Assembly: GCF_028502605.1 (NCBI RefSeq)
Contig: NC_079233.1
Span: 4,464,001-4,528,000 of the forward strand
Length of the DNA stretch: 64,000 nt
Direction: 5' to 3'
Origin: Trichoderma breve
Lineage: Eukaryota; Ascomycota; Sordariomycetes; Hypocreales; Hypocreaceae
The notes below the pieces were generated by a model. The model saw only the letters and a list, made by a program, of their open reading frames with translations, had not been told where the DNA came from and did no database searches. The translations under genes were made by a program, and so were the position numbers. Positions 1-12,812 of this stretch are shown in pieces. Every line of letters starts with the position of its first letter. The stretch's first letter is position 1.

Positions 1-1136
1 GAGCTGAGATGGAGGGTAGCTTTTTCGTCCCCATGCCATCCTTGGCGAAACATGAAGCAGAGACAGAATACACGGGCCAGCGGTAGATACGACCAGTACG
101 AGGCATTGCTTGCGGTGATACCACGTTGCGGTCCCAATTACAATACCCTGAACAATATTGGTTCAGCCGCAACGCTCCCCGGACTGGACACGAGGCCTGG
201 GTTGGGTGTCTTCTCCGGTTGCCAAGGGTCGCCTCAAGGTCCATGAACTCGTGGTTGCTTTTTCCTCTCCCTTCTCCTCTGCTACCACTTGAAGAAATAC
301 AAACTCAAGTACGAGTAGTGTCATGACACATCCATAAGACTCCATGACACAAACTCCATACACAGTACGCTTTTCAAGCATCTTCCGCGAAGCCGGAAAC
401 CATCCCGCCATTGGCCGATTCTGGTGCGGTCCTCGGTGTGGGGTTTTATACTGTATATGCTCACTGTCCGAGAGCAAGTTAGCTAGACACATCAAGCCCG
501 TCACGCTGCGTAATTGGGCCGGCGGGCCCCTCGCTCCCTCGGGTTCCTGAGTCGTGAGCCAAGAAGGAGGAGCTCCCATACAAGTCAACGCCTCAACGCC
601 AAACTAGTGCCACCGGCCCCATCGCTTGGTTTTCAAGGCCCATGGAGGATGTCCTCATCATGTCCAATGTTATGCGCCCATTCCGTCAAAGCTGCCGTCT
701 AGTGCCTTCAGCTTGTTCGCTTCTTACTGGGCACACATACTCGTACTAACCGAATCGAAACTGTTCTTCGGCAGAGGGTATCAGCGGGGAGGCTTGCATA
801 ACGATTGCCCCATACATGCAACCAAAGACTCGTCTTTAACACCAGCATCTCAGCCACTCCTTGTTAACAATTTTTCTCTTTCTCGTTTTCCCCGTTTCTG
901 TGTGGCTTCCACCGCTGAGGTGTTTGAAGATAAGATTGGATTTCCTGGCTGAGTAAAAGTCTCTCACCTCCGCCATATCCAATCATTAGTTGCAGATTCT
1001 TGGATCTGGACATCTAAACAGCCACCCACGTCCTCGATTCACTCCACAGACGGCCCATGTTCATAAGACGATGCTCAACACGATTTACCCCTAAGTCCAA
1101 CATTCTTCGATAGGAAACGACCATACGTTAAAAGTC
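1..1136. other. Intergenic, no gene seen
   Basis: No reading frame here has convincing coding character. A 141-codon open frame on the minus strand (163-588) shows no motif, signal peptide or splice context. The 3' part is presumably the promoter of the receptor gene that starts at 1137. Confidence 0.5.
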
Positions 1137-2685
1137 ATGAAATTATGGCTATTAGCCTTTGCGGTTCTGGCTACCGCACCAAAAGCCTTTAGCCAGACCA
1201 CCGGCTCGAGTCTCTCAGGTATCGAAGCTGTGGCAGAGATGCCCGCGTGTGCTGTATGTGCCCTTCCGTTGGATAGGTCCTGTACACACACAAAGTCCGC
1301 CATCTAACCTTCAATCTATAGCGCGAGTGCTTTGCTCAATCGCTTGCCGCATCGCCATGTCAGGCGACGAACACAACTTGCATATGCACGAACCCAACGC
1401 TGCAGCAGGATATGCAAGGCTGCGTCTTGAAAAGTTGCAAAACCATAGAAGCTCTGCGTAAGGCTAACAGACACGCCAAAGACGTTCAATGACTCCTAAC
1501 AGTGATATAGAAACACAGAACTTGACATCGGTAGCCTGCAACCAGCCCATAAGAGACAAATCAAAACAATACATAGCCCTCAGCAACACCTTTGGCGTCT
1601 TGGCCGGCGTTTTTGTTCTTCAACGACTTGCATATAAGATCTGGGCCAGGATGGGACTGAGCGGGGATGATTGGATGGCTTTGGCGACTATTTTCGTGGG
1701 TATCCCGAGTACCACCATCAGCGCTCACGGAGTGACGAAACCTGGACTTGGCCGTGATATCTGGACGCTGCGGCCTACGGATATTACTAGATTTGGTCTC
1801 TTCTTCTGGATTTTGGAATGGAGCTATTTCGCAGAAGTCTCCATGCTCAAGCTCTCCGTCCTACTCTTCTATATTCGCATCTTCCCGAGCCCTGGGGTAC
1901 GTCGCCTGCTCTGGGGAACCTTTATTTTCGTCACACTTTACGGTATCGCGTTTGTCCTGGTTGCTATATTCCAATGCACGCCTGTTAAATTTTACTGGGA
2001 AAAATGGGATGGGTTACACCAAGGCACATGCTTGGATATAAACGCCATTGCCTGGACGAATGCTGCCATCAGCATAGCGACTGACATTTGGATTTTGGCC
2101 ATTCCACTGTGGCAGCTCAAAAGTCTCAATTTGGACTGGAGGCGCAAGCTTGGTGTTGGAGTCATGTTTTGCGTTGGTGCTTTGTAAGTTGCGAACCCCC
2201 TTTTCCCTCTATTAGCGATCCTGCCTGCTCACCGTGTTGCTAGTGTCACCGTCGTGAGCATATTGCGTCTCAGGTCTCTTATTCAATTCGGTACCGATAG
2301 CTTGAATCCCACGTGGGATTTTTACGATGTCAGCGTTTGGTCAGTTGTGGAGATTAATACCGGGCTGATCTGTATCTGCTTGCCCTCCCTCCGTCTTCTG
2401 CTGGTCCGCATCTTTCCCAAGCTACAGGGCACAACGGAACGATATTATGGAAAGAACTCGAAACGAAACCGAACGGCAAGCAACAAACGGGCAAGCCGAC
2501 TTCCCCTGGGACATAGCGCTGGTTCGCATGTGGACAGATCGCAGCCTCGTCCCGATATCGAAAGCAATCAAATTGCGTATCACACGTCATACACGGTTGA
2601 GTATGGCGACAACGACACGGTTCAACTGGTAAACATGAATGATAAGTTCAGCGCTCGGTCAGACGTCAGATCTGAAGTATCATGA
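1137..2685 (+). CDS. CFEM-domain Pth11-like seven-helix receptor
   Basis: Model: join(1137..1253,1322..1457,1511..2183,2244..2685), 455 aa. Residues 1-19 look like a signal peptide. Residues 38-94 form a CFEM domain with eight cysteines (38, 42, 52, 59, 61, 73, 78, 94), followed by a fungal rhodopsin-like membrane domain (roughly 105-350, about seven hydrophobic segments) and a polar cytoplasmic tail. Known: this architecture is that of the Pth11 class of fungal GPCR-like plasma-membrane proteins, implicated in surface sensing. The CFEM part lies on two short exons. Donors are GTATGT after 1253, GTAAGG after 1457 and GTAAGT after 2183, and all phases agree. An ATG at 1489 would give only the membrane domain; I reject it as the start because the CFEM exons join in frame through an ATAG acceptor at 1510. 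Odd: the residue three before Cys59 is Asn56, where heme-binding CFEM proteins carry Asp. Confidence 0.88.
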
Positions 2686-3506
2686 CACGATTATGACTGA
2701 GGCTGTCTTTTCTTTTGTACTTGCTTTTTTTATTTAATGAGTATGGGACGGGAGGGGAATACCTGGGCTTGGCGACTTCAAAATGTTTAGACTATCTACA
2801 TCTATTCACAGAGGAATATTCATCACATCATATGTGTGGTGGCTTTTAGACCCCACTACCTTGATGGTAGCTCACGACAAAGTATATAAATTGATGATTT
2901 ATGATATTACATATTATACAAGTGTCTTTTATCCTGCGTAATGAAATGGGGAGCAACCACATATCGAATAAGACCTGATGGAAAATAGAACAGCGGATTC
3001 GGAATATATGGGAGATACCAATGGATCAGCGCACGTTTCCATAGTGATTCCTTCCTTCGTATCTCTCTTATTGGCGTTTTACATGATAACGCCAAGTTTT
3101 CAACTGACTCGCAAGATCGTCGGGACTAGGTAGACTCGCGTGGTTCGCGCGTGCGCCAATGTAGACGCCAACGCATTTCTCCACCTCAGCTGTAGGCGAT
3201 CAGGGTCTGAGAACTATGTACTAAGTAAATAATGGTATAATTGAAGCACCATGAACACTATAGTTGAGCCGATCTCATGCATGATGGAGGCTGTAACATT
3301 GAGCACGAAGGCAGCAGTTTAAGAATTACGGCTATGAGCTACTAGGAAAGATGAGACCACGTATGTGGTGAAACGGAAGATGAAAAAAGGGACTCCAAAT
3401 TAAGGAGCGAATCTCTGAAATTGTGGGTATGCTCTACCAATGGTCTCTCTCGCAATTGACAAAATAGACAACTGGTGGTTAAGAATTCATTACATGGCTG
3501 CTTCAT
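2686..3506. other. Intergenic between convergent genes
   Basis: Shared 3' flank of the CFEM receptor (plus strand) and the monooxygenase (minus strand). It is AT-rich in places, and I see no coding potential or repeat. Confidence 0.5.
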
Positions 3507-5610
3507 TTATGCGGCCGTGACGCTGCCAAATTTGCTCTGCCATTCCTCGTTCACGTCCCGATAGTCCTCTGCACCGTAGGGGCTCGTTATCTCGGTGAGC
3601 AGCCCCTTCGGTTTGCGAAGGGGATTTAGGCCGAGGTCCTTCTGCAGCAGGTCGAGATAGTACACGGCGTCGAAGATGGTGGTCGGGGACTTTGTTTCAG
3701 CAGGGTAGCGCCACTTGCCAAAGCGATTGTGAAGCATCGTCTCATATCGCAGCTTGGCCATGGCGTCTTTGTCGTCGACGGCTTGGGATGGATCGTTGAC
3801 GAGAAGACGCCGGAAATACGCACCGATCCAGAGGCCCTGGAGGTGTGCGGTTAGTGTGTTGCTGAAGTTGCTGACGAAGCCGCAGAAGGCGATGTCGCGA
3901 GGTCGGAGGAAGCGTTCCGATGGTGGTACGAGGAAGTGGTACAGCATGAAGGGAGTTTGAGGGGTATATGGCGTCATGGACTCGTTGCTGGAGATGCCCT
4001 TTTGCTTGGTTAGGGGGATGTAGTTTTTGTTCCAGACGGGTTGGTCTGCGAGTCTGGGGAAGCGCTTCACGATTTCCTTGTCGGCGCGTCTGATGAGATC
4101 CTGCTGGTTGGCGAGATCCTCTGGGGGAGCCTCTGTGTCGATTTCATGCGGCATCCCAAGTTCCTTTTCGATACCTTCAGGAAGAAACTTGATAGGGGGG
4201 GAGCCGATCCAGCCTGTGTTGGAGATTAAAGCGTCTGATTCGAATGAGGTGCCGTCGGCGAGATGGACTTTGCCGGGACTCAGGTGATCAATCTCGCCGA
4301 GGTGAATCTTGATCTTGCCGTTCCGGACGAGCTCGAAAAAGTCGGTGTCGTAGTTGAGAATGCTGAAGCTGGCTGCGGTGAACATGGCTGGGGTCCATGG
4401 CTTCAGCTTCGCCATCTCAGGATGCGAATCATATGCATTGAGACTCATGACATCGCCACCGAGGACTGCCCAGAAGGCATTCACGATGAGGCGGCCGATA
4501 AAAGTGCCGTGGAGGAAGCGCTGGATACCGGTGTAGCCAGCAGCACCGCTGTAGACACAGGGACTGAACCATGTGAGGAAGCGCATATCTGCAAAGTAGT
4601 TAGCTACCTGAGCGGTATCCATGATGAGGACGATACATACTCGCAAGCTTCTCAATCCATTTCTTGAATGGAGTTACATACGATGGGGCCATCCAACAGG
4701 GACCGTGGCCAGTTGCTATACATTTACCAAGTCAGTACTTGAGGTTTCATCCAGTTCTCATCTTCGCCAATGTAGGAGATATGGAGAGTAGGAGGAATAA
4801 AAAGAAAGAGGCCAACGAACATCTAATGACCCAATTCACTTCCACGCCGGCGGTAGCGTAGCTGTAAGCGGCATCCCAGCCAAACTTTGTTCCTCCAAAT
4901 ACAGTGACTGCTTTGGAAGTCTTGAGGGTGTCTCGGTTCTGTTTAAAGAATTTGCTGTGGAAAATCTTGCCTCCGAAATCTTCCTGGCCGTCAAAGTGAG
5001 GCATGAAGGGCCTTGAAGTTAGACCGGTGGCGACAATGAGGCGCTTGGCAAAGACCTTGGACTCTTGACCTTCGTGGTTGACAATGGTCAGGGTCCAGCC
5101 GCCTTCTGGAGTATCGTTGTGTTCAGCGACGGTGATCTTGGTTTGAAGACGAATTAAGCCTCCGAGGTTGAAATTGTCCACGTAGGCCTTGAGATATGCA
5201 TTGGTGACCTCTCCGGGAATGTATTGTTCAGGCTTTACTTGGAATTTGCTGGGATCCATGGGGAAATCCGGATACTCGTACGTCCCCAAGAGGTTGTTGC
5301 TCTTCACATCTGGATACAATCGCTCGTCGGCCCATGTACCGCCGACGCTGGACTGAGGATCAAATACCACGAGAGAGTCATCTGGGTGGACGATGCGGTA
5401 TTGCTTCGCGGCGGCCAGTCCGTACCATCCTAAGGTCAAAGACAATTAGCATATTGGCCGTTTCTTCTTCTTTTCTTTTTGCAAAGGTGCGACACAGCTA
5501 GAGACGCAGGAGAAGAAAAAGAGCGACCATTAAATGGATAGAAAAGGAAATCTGACGCGAGGAAATGAGAACTTACCGGCGCCAGCCACGACACAGTCAA
5601 TCGTCTCCAT
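3507..5610 (-). CDS. FAD-dependent monooxygenase (FMO-like)
   Basis: Model: complement(join(3507..4588,4641..4715,4821..5429,5577..5610)), 599 aa. The first exon is only 34 nt and encodes METIDCVVAGAG. Splicing completes the Rossmann FAD motif GAGWYG (about residues 10-15), followed by VGGTWADERLYP, typical of flavin monooxygenases. FGGKIFH fits the FxGxxxH part of the FMO/Baeyer-Villiger fingerprint, and VTVFGGTKFGWDAAY would be the second dinucleotide-binding turn. Splice sites are GTAAGT, GTTCGT and GTATGT donors with TTAG, ATAG and GCAG acceptors; phases close exactly. Likely role: NAD(P)H-dependent oxygenation of a small molecule, substrate unknown. No transmembrane anchor is evident. 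Neighbours are two Pth11-like receptors. An alternative label is dimethylaniline monooxygenase-like; the sequence does not decide the substrate. Confidence 0.88.
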
Positions 5611-6607
5611 TGTCGGATTCGGTTGCTGAAGCAGACTACCTCAGTCTTGCTTTTTTCCACGTTTCTTTTTCGTTCCAGTCTCCTCTTTGGCCACCACTAC
5701 GATGGGGAGTCATGTTGATCAAATACTGGGAACCAGGTAGCACTCAACCAGCAGGGGGGCTTGTCGCACTTGTAAACCAACCCCATTATCGCTTAGAACC
5801 TGGGATGATTTTCGAGCTTACGGAGGACAAGTACGTCCTCACTAGGCCGAGGATGACGAAGTGTTGCACATCCAATAACCCGGATGAAGCAACCTGCAGG
5901 CCTGTGACCCGCATGTGCATACGGTTTGCTGATTAGGGCCAGACGCGGGAATCCTTCAGCACACATTGTAGAAAAAATTGAAGAGGGTAGTGAGTCAATT
6001 GGGCACTTCTGGGTCTTTGAGCTAACGATAGGGCTTAGATCAGATTCGACGAGACAAAATAAATAAACCACCTGATAAGTGCTATGAAATCGGCTTTTGA
6101 CAATTACGATGAAGGTAAGCTTGAACTTTCTTTTTATGGAGACTGAACTTGCGGGATTCATGCCATCCGCGGCACAGGAGTTGAGCTCCCCTTACGCTAA
6201 TAACGGTTGTGGAGCTTCGATGCAACTCGACCACTTTGAGACGGCCATGATGGGCCCCCGGCTATCATTGGCACCGTTTGGGTTGTATAGACCCTTGCCA
6301 TGGCAGGGAACCTGACAAGACGTTGCCAAGATGACCCGGACGAGTATGTATCCTATCAAACGGCATGATCATCCGTCCATTTCTGGTAAAGAAAACCCCC
6401 TGGCCACGGGAAGCTTCCATGTACGAGTCCTTGTGTATCGGGAGAGGGCCGATGAGGATGAAATATGATGAAAGGGCCTCGCACTTTTATCGACTTATGT
6501 CAGTGGGTTGAATGATGCTTGAGTGTTGAACAAGCACATGCCAGAGCCCAAACACTTCTCCGGGAGTCTTGTATGAGCAAAAACACGCCACTGCTGCTCG
6601 GCACATC
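5611..6607. other. Divergent promoter region, no gene seen
   Basis: About 1 kb between the divergent monooxygenase and second receptor. Short open frames on both strands show no recognisable motif. It presumably holds both promoters. Confidence 0.5.
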
Positions 6608-8108
6608 ATGTCATCTCCTCCGCCAGATCCGGCTGCGCTGGCTGCAGCTGCTGAAGCTTTTCACCAATTCACAGTTGAGGCTTTCACTCTCTTGGCAGTT
6701 GGTATAGCCATCACCGTGCTCAGGACGTTTGCTCGCGTTAGGTTTGCTGGTTGGCGAGGCCTGAGCGGCGATGACTATCTTGCATGGGTGGCTATCCTCT
6801 TCTACATTGCCGAGACTTGTCTGGCATATAGTGTTGGAAATGCGGCCAACGGACTTGCGAATAATAACATGACGGATGAGCAGCGGGCTGCGTTGTCGCC
6901 AGATGATCCGGAGTATCATTTGAGGTAGGCAACTCGAGGGGAGGATAGGGGTACTGTCTATGCTGACACGATTGACAGAGTACTGGGATCCAAGATCCAG
7001 ATTGCGGGATGGTCGACATATTCGACGCTTCTTTGGACACTCAAGACGTCGTTGCTGATATTTTACATCAGATTAACGGTACGCTTGTCCTTACTGATCG
7101 GTATTCTCCATGCAAACACTTTTCTGATCATAACCCTTGACTAGGACGGATTGGCCAAGCATTACCGCGTTCGAATCTATATAGGCTTCGCTTTCCTTGC
7201 AGCCAGCTACATTGTCGTGGCGCTGAATCTTTACCTTTCATGTCGACCTTTCCACAAGCTTTGGCAGATATATCCTGATCCTGGAAGTCAGTGGTCTCTG
7301 ACCCCTATTTCCTCCTCAGCCTTAGGCTAATTATGGTACTTAGACGTCTGCCAACCTGCCGTTTCTAACCAGATTATCTGGGTCTATTGGGCATTCAATG
7401 TGACGACCGATCTATACATCATATCGATTCCGCTGCCCATGCTCTGGACAACTACTCTGAAGCCTTGGAGGAAAATAGGACTTATTTTTCTCTTTAGCGG
7501 CGGAATCTTCGTCGTCGTTTGCGCCACTCTTCGTTGTGCGCTTATCGTGTTGGTATGCTGTCTATACTATCTATGGCATAAAGAGTCGAAGCTAATGTAA
7601 AGCAATCTAGGATACGGCCAATGGTGCACAGCTAGCTGGATCTTGGGCTGTAAGAGAAACCTTTGTCGCAGTCGTCACCTCCAATCTGCCTATGCTCGTT
7701 CCTTTGCTCAAGACATTGCTTGGCCCTCTTATTGGATCCATTCTTTCTTCGAGGCGTTCAACGCAAAAGCTGGAAGATGCAACACCGAAAGACCTCGTTA
7801 CCTTTGGTGGAAGCTCCAAGAGCTGGCGTGGTCGGGGTCCCCCAACTGCCAACCCAATTACCAACTTCACGATAAATGAAAGCGAGGAACACATTGTGGA
7901 AAATGTCAACATGCAGGACCTCAAAGTATGGAGCGACGGCCACGACGAAAGCCAGCAATTGGGAACTAATGACGACAATAGGAACATTCGGAAACACGTC
8001 GAGATTGACATTGTGAGCGTGGATCACCGCCTTTCGCAGAAGCAAATGTCTCCCGATGAGCATGCTAGGAGGCTCCGGGGAGGGTTTCCATTTCCTGAAA
8101 GCAGTTAA
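6608..8108 (+). CDS. Pth11-like rhodopsin-domain membrane protein
   Basis: Model: join(6608..6924,6979..7078,7145..7286,7344..7552,7611..8108), 421 aa. The start MSSPPPDP at 6608 is preferred because the frame upstream adds only non-conserved residues. The protein has about seven hydrophobic segments and family landmarks: LSGDDYLAW after helix 1, a short TSLLIFYIRLT segment, CRPFHKLW in the loop after the fourth helix, and DLYIISIPLPML. It ends in a long polar cytoplasmic tail. It lacks the CFEM domain found in the receptor at 1137. Known: this is the fungal rhodopsin-domain family (Pth11-related), plasma membrane, ligands mostly unknown. Four short introns all splice in frame. It is transcribed away from the FAD monooxygenase, so the two may share a promoter. 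Confidence 0.85.
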
Positions 8109-11100
8109 CGAGAATACCATGGCATGATACCCTTTTCGATTAGACTATTCTTTATTATAATTCCTTTTTTTTTTGCGGGATCTTTTGTAGGGCCAAGTCT
8201 TAGCGTATGCGTAGCAAGTCTCCAAGTTTATACAGGGCGGGGTTTATCACAAGTCAAAAGCTATCAGTCATTTATGCAGCCCTTTAGCACCTCTGGTTCA
8301 TTGGATATCGGCACTTTGCTTTGCTTTTTTTCTTCCTCGGCAATGAGCGCTAGCAAGGAAGGATTTGCATTGAGACGTAAGACGGGCTGCTAATTGACGT
8401 GTCTTTGCTTTTTGTTTTCAACTTGTAACCTTGGCGAAACTAGCTTCGACTTAAGGTGAATCCTGATGAGTCGAAAATTGCCGCAGTTTGACAATGGGGA
8501 ACAAGTGTCACGTAAAAGTCTTCTATTTCTATATTTGTTTACCTGTAGTGATGATGGAATGATATGTGACGTACAAGTCTATACGGACCACTTCCTCCAC
8601 ATTGCCCTTCGCCATTCCTTCGCCCCAAGAAATCGGAGACTTTGCGTACCCCTATTTTTCTATCTTTGCAGTATACATGAAAAGCACGTGCAATTGCACC
8701 CGGAAATCCCCGCCAAAGAGAAACTTTCTACATTTTAAAGCTCGTATCATGCGGACCTCCGGGAACGATCAGTGGAGATGATTCGCGTACAGAAGTGGCT
8801 AGCCAAGAGAGCCAAGACAGCTATCAAACACTCCCCACAAGCAATCGGACATAATCCGATAATCCGGACGAACGTTTGGAAAGTAGGCGAGGTGCACTTT
8901 CACATGATCAACCTCAATAGCTGGCTATAAAGGGAACCCATGGGTGTTTGGTTCGGGTTTATATCTGCCTTCGCGAAGTGTTCAAGGTACCTAGCAGCTC
9001 ATTTATTTTCAGGGTTTATTTTTACGTGCAACCGTTATTTACAAGTATGTCACTGGCGAAAGAAGTAAGATTCGCGATTAGACGACCGTATACGACCAGG
9101 AATTGCAAACGGCCCGTTGCCTCAGTGCCTACCCAAATTTGTACAGATCATCAGACACGGTTCCCCTTGCTTCTTCTCCAGGAGAAGAAATTTCCCCTTT
9201 AGCAAAAACTTTCCTCTTTCCGTGTACGGTATAAGAAGAGGATTGAGTTTAACATGGGTGCATATACACCGAACAACACGACTGATTCTGTAATGCCATC
9301 ACAACGGGTGCAACATGGATTCATCCATCTAGTTCATCAACACACCCATAGGATTTCGTAGTGGAATTCTCCATGAACACCAGTTCCATCAATTTGTTTT
9401 CCTCTTCACAATTATTCTATAATTGATGGTATGCCAACATTCGCGTTGAGTTCCTGAACTTACGGACTATGCGGACTTCCGGCTCTACGAGGTATCGAAG
9501 AGCGCATACTCAAATATCCCTGCCCCTACCCTGTCTGTACAGGGAGTGCGGATAAAGAGGCATAATGATCCGCCAATAATAAGAGATCCCTACTGAACTT
9601 GACACCGAGCATATGCAAGCACGGTATTCGCGTACACCGGTATGCGAAGATCGAAGGAAGAGCCGATCTTTAGTGACCGGTCGGTAAATAAAAGACATGC
9701 GGCGGGACACTAATTCGAGTTCCCCGGTAGACTAAAAGAAGTGTGCTCAACTTTCACATGAAAGAAATAAAAGTTGATCGGTATCAACATAATACATTCG
9801 AACGGATAATAAAACGCCTGGCATTCACCTGCTCACAGCCATTGGCGCCGGCAGAGGGCTTGGAGCCATTTCCAAGCTCGCACAGATGGGGCGATTTTTG
9901 CGGTAATTAATACGTGCAGACATTTTCTTCTCTCTACTGAGTTATTCGTACATGGAAGTTCCTTACGTGCCCCTGGAAAGTCATACCGGGATTACCAGGG
10001 GATAGTACTTCGTAAGAATGAGTAAACACCGATGCTCGGTAAGCTATATATATTTCCGCAGTATGCATATCCTCGGCATTTCTAGCTCGTTTTTGGATGA
10101 ATAGACGAACCTCGTAGAATTATCTTCTCATCCTAAAGCCCCATAGTGAATCTTCAGTAGTAGTTGCCCGATTCAGTTATCGCTACTTGACCTGAAGGCT
10201 CCTGTAGAATTAACTGCATTTGCGCAGGCGGTTTCAACTATTTGAGTAACATTGATTCGCTAACGAACGGCTTTATTAAGAAGTCCTCTATCGAAGGGGT
10301 TTACGCACTTTACTTAACTTCACCTCGTGCCATCGCGAATTCTCATATGCCGATACAACAGTGAGCGCTTACCTCAAAGCTTTCTAGTCCCGGCACCGGG
10401 GACAAGCATAAATTGCGCCACAACGGCAAGGTGACTGGAGGGTCTGTTCCGAAGGCTACTGCTTTGAGAGCAATGTGTTTCTATGTACCTCATCCTGCGT
10501 GTGTAGAATTTTCTAGCGGCTAATCAAAGACACTTGCAAGTAATACTCCAACAGACAATGTCGCAGACCTCCAATGAAGGCTGGTAGAGGCGCAGTTCTG
10601 GAAAGTTCACTACAAGTTGTTACCAAGATTCGGAATTTACCTACTTAGGGCTATGGCGATTCGCTTGATTGAGTTGCCTCCTGAGATCAGCTGCAAGGTT
10701 GTATACAGTGAGACCAAAATCGCTTGCGTGTGCCAAGAGTCCCTGTAGTCTACATTTGCGACCTATACAGTCCTACAGCGGTGCTTAAATAACAGATGGA
10801 GAAAAGAAATTCGCAGAACAATTTCCACAGAGCTTCTTCTAAAAGTATTGTAGAGAGAGAAAAAAGGCCTCTAGACACCTATTAGAGTCCATACTCTGTA
10901 TGGCAATGGCCATTGGCCGTGGCGAGTTAATCGGGCTTCGGTTTAAATCACGGGCCAAGCTTATGTCGACTCCGCATTCAATCGCCGATCGCGGCTCGAA
11001 ACAAGGCTGCGGACTGTGTCTCTTCAGCATCCAGTTCATAAAGGCAACAATAGAAAGAGAAACAAACCCACCATAATAGACATCAAAGTATCTAAAGATT

Positions 11101-11120
11101 CATCAATTGAAAACGTCGAG
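8109..11120. other. Long intergenic stretch, about 3 kb
   Basis: I found no gene. Short open frames exist on both strands but none shows a domain, signal peptide or consistent splice sites. The sequence is moderately AT-rich with no clear tandem or inverted repeat. I also looked for tRNA-like T-loops and found none. It could hold decayed coding sequence or a non-coding transcript that cannot be recognised by eye. Confidence 0.45.
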
Positions 11121-12812
11121 ATGTCTACCACAACAACTGTCCAAGTTGAAACGCCACCGGCCGTAGAGAGCATCGAACTCCGGCATCTCGGCCCCGGCGC
11201 TTCAACCAGCCGCCGAGTCAGCGCCGAGTCCAAGGAGGCATCACACGTGGAGGCGGCACCGCACGTTTCAGACGGCCATGACGGGGGTGAACCGCCGCCG
11301 GGTGCTCTTGCGGAGACTGAGAGGTGGAATCGGCCTGTTAAGAACATTGGCCGGCTTGCGTTTGCGTTTGTGTCGTTTGCTATTGCGGGGATGAATGATG
11401 CTGCAGTTGGCGTAAGCGAATCTCTGTCTCTTTCTGTTACCCTTTGCAGAATACGATGATACTAATAAGTGGCATATTGCTATCTATCTAGGCTTTAATC
11501 CCATATGTAAGTGACTACGCCGCTCAGCATTTATTTTTGGCATTTTGCACATTGGTCTCACTCTCATTCTACCTCGATAGCTCGAAGAGTACTACAACCT
11601 CAGTTATACTGTTATATCCTTAATCTTCCTCACACCTTTTGTTGGCTACTCTATCGCCGCCTTCACCAATGCCCGCATCCACGTCCTCCTTGGCCAGAGA
11701 GGTGTGGCCATTATGGCACCTATCTGCCATCTCATCACGTTTGCTGTCCTTGCTTCGCATCCTCCATATCCTGCTCTTGTTGTGTGCAATGCCATCAGCG
11801 GATTTGGAAATGGTCTGACGGATGCTTGTTTTTGTGCCTGGGTCGGCAACATGGACAAAGCGAATACAATTCAGGGTTTCCTGCATTCGTGCTATTCGCT
11901 CGGTGCATTGTTCTCACCGCTGATAGCTACCTCGATGGTCGTTAAGGGTGGTTTGCCATGGTATACCTTTTATTATCTCATGGTGAGTCCCTCACAGATG
12001 CAAGAAGAACTTTGAGCATCAAAACTAATTGGTTACTTTCCCATCAAGATTGGTATGTCTGGTCTGGAATTTGCTGGGCTTGTCATGGTCTTCTGGGACA
12101 AGACTGGCGCTGTATATCGAGAAGAGCATGCACGCGAGAATGCGGATGCTGGAACTGCTGGCGCAGGCACTCGTGAGGCAATGAAGTCGAAAGTCACCTG
12201 GCTTTGCGCACTCTTCTTCTTTGCCTATATGGGTGTGGAAGGTAAGTTATACATGCCTATACTCGATGATATCTTATACCATAGCACATGCTAACGTATA
12301 CCTATTATATAGTTGGTCTCGGAGGTTGGGTCGTCACCTTCATGCTCCGAGTGCGTCATGCTTCGGCATATGCATCTGGAATTTCAGGCTCAGGCTTCTG
12401 GGCGGGTATGGCGCTTGGCCGTGCTGTCCTGGGATTCGTGACAGAGCGATTTGGCGAAAGGCTTTGCCTATCCATTTATCTTGGCATCTGTCTCGGGCTC
12501 CAGTTGCTATTCTGGCTTGTCCCCCAGTTTGTCGTTTCTGCCGTCGCCGTCGCCTTTCTGGGTTTCTTCCTTGGCCCGATGTTCCCTGGAGCTGTCATGG
12601 TAACCGCCAAGCTTCTGCCAAAACGCATCCATGTCAGCGCCATTGGGTTTGCCATGGCTATGGGAGGCACAGGAGGCACGGTATTTCCTTTCATAATTGG
12701 TGCTATTGCGTCTCACAAGGGTGTTTCCGTCTTGCAGCCCATTATTCTGGCACTCATTGCTGTGATTGCCGCAGTTTGGTTGAGTTTTCCCCGTATTCAG
12801 AAGCGGGACTGA
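11121..12812 (+). CDS. MFS transporter, BSC6-like
   Basis: Model: join(11121..11411,11492..11506,11581..11982,12049..12241,12313..12812), 466 aa. A polar N-terminus of about 70 residues is followed by about 12 hydrophobic segments. Family-like stretches include NDAAVGALIPYLEEYYNLSY, GQRGVAIMAPICH, GFGNGLTDACFCAWVGNM and GGLPWYTFYYLM. The pattern matches the fungal major facilitator group around yeast Bsc6 (bypass of stop codon 6), whose substrate is unknown to me. Exon 2 is a 15-nt micro-exon encoding ALIPY between two GTAAG introns; without it the first helix loses a conserved stretch. The ATG at 11121 is the first in frame. A thioredoxin-like gene follows downstream on the same strand. Confidence 0.85.

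Noticed and set aside
163..588. 141-codon open frame on the minus strand
   Set aside because: No motif, signal peptide or splice context, and low-complexity charged composition; judged a chance ORF.
1489..2187. Receptor gene starting at ATG 1489
   Set aside because: Upstream exons splice in phase to give a full CFEM domain and signal peptide; the ATG lies inside the second intron of that model.
8109..11120. Search for tRNA genes in the longest gap
   Set aside because: No convincing B-box (GGTTCGANNCC-type) paired with an A-box at suitable distance was found by eye on either strand.
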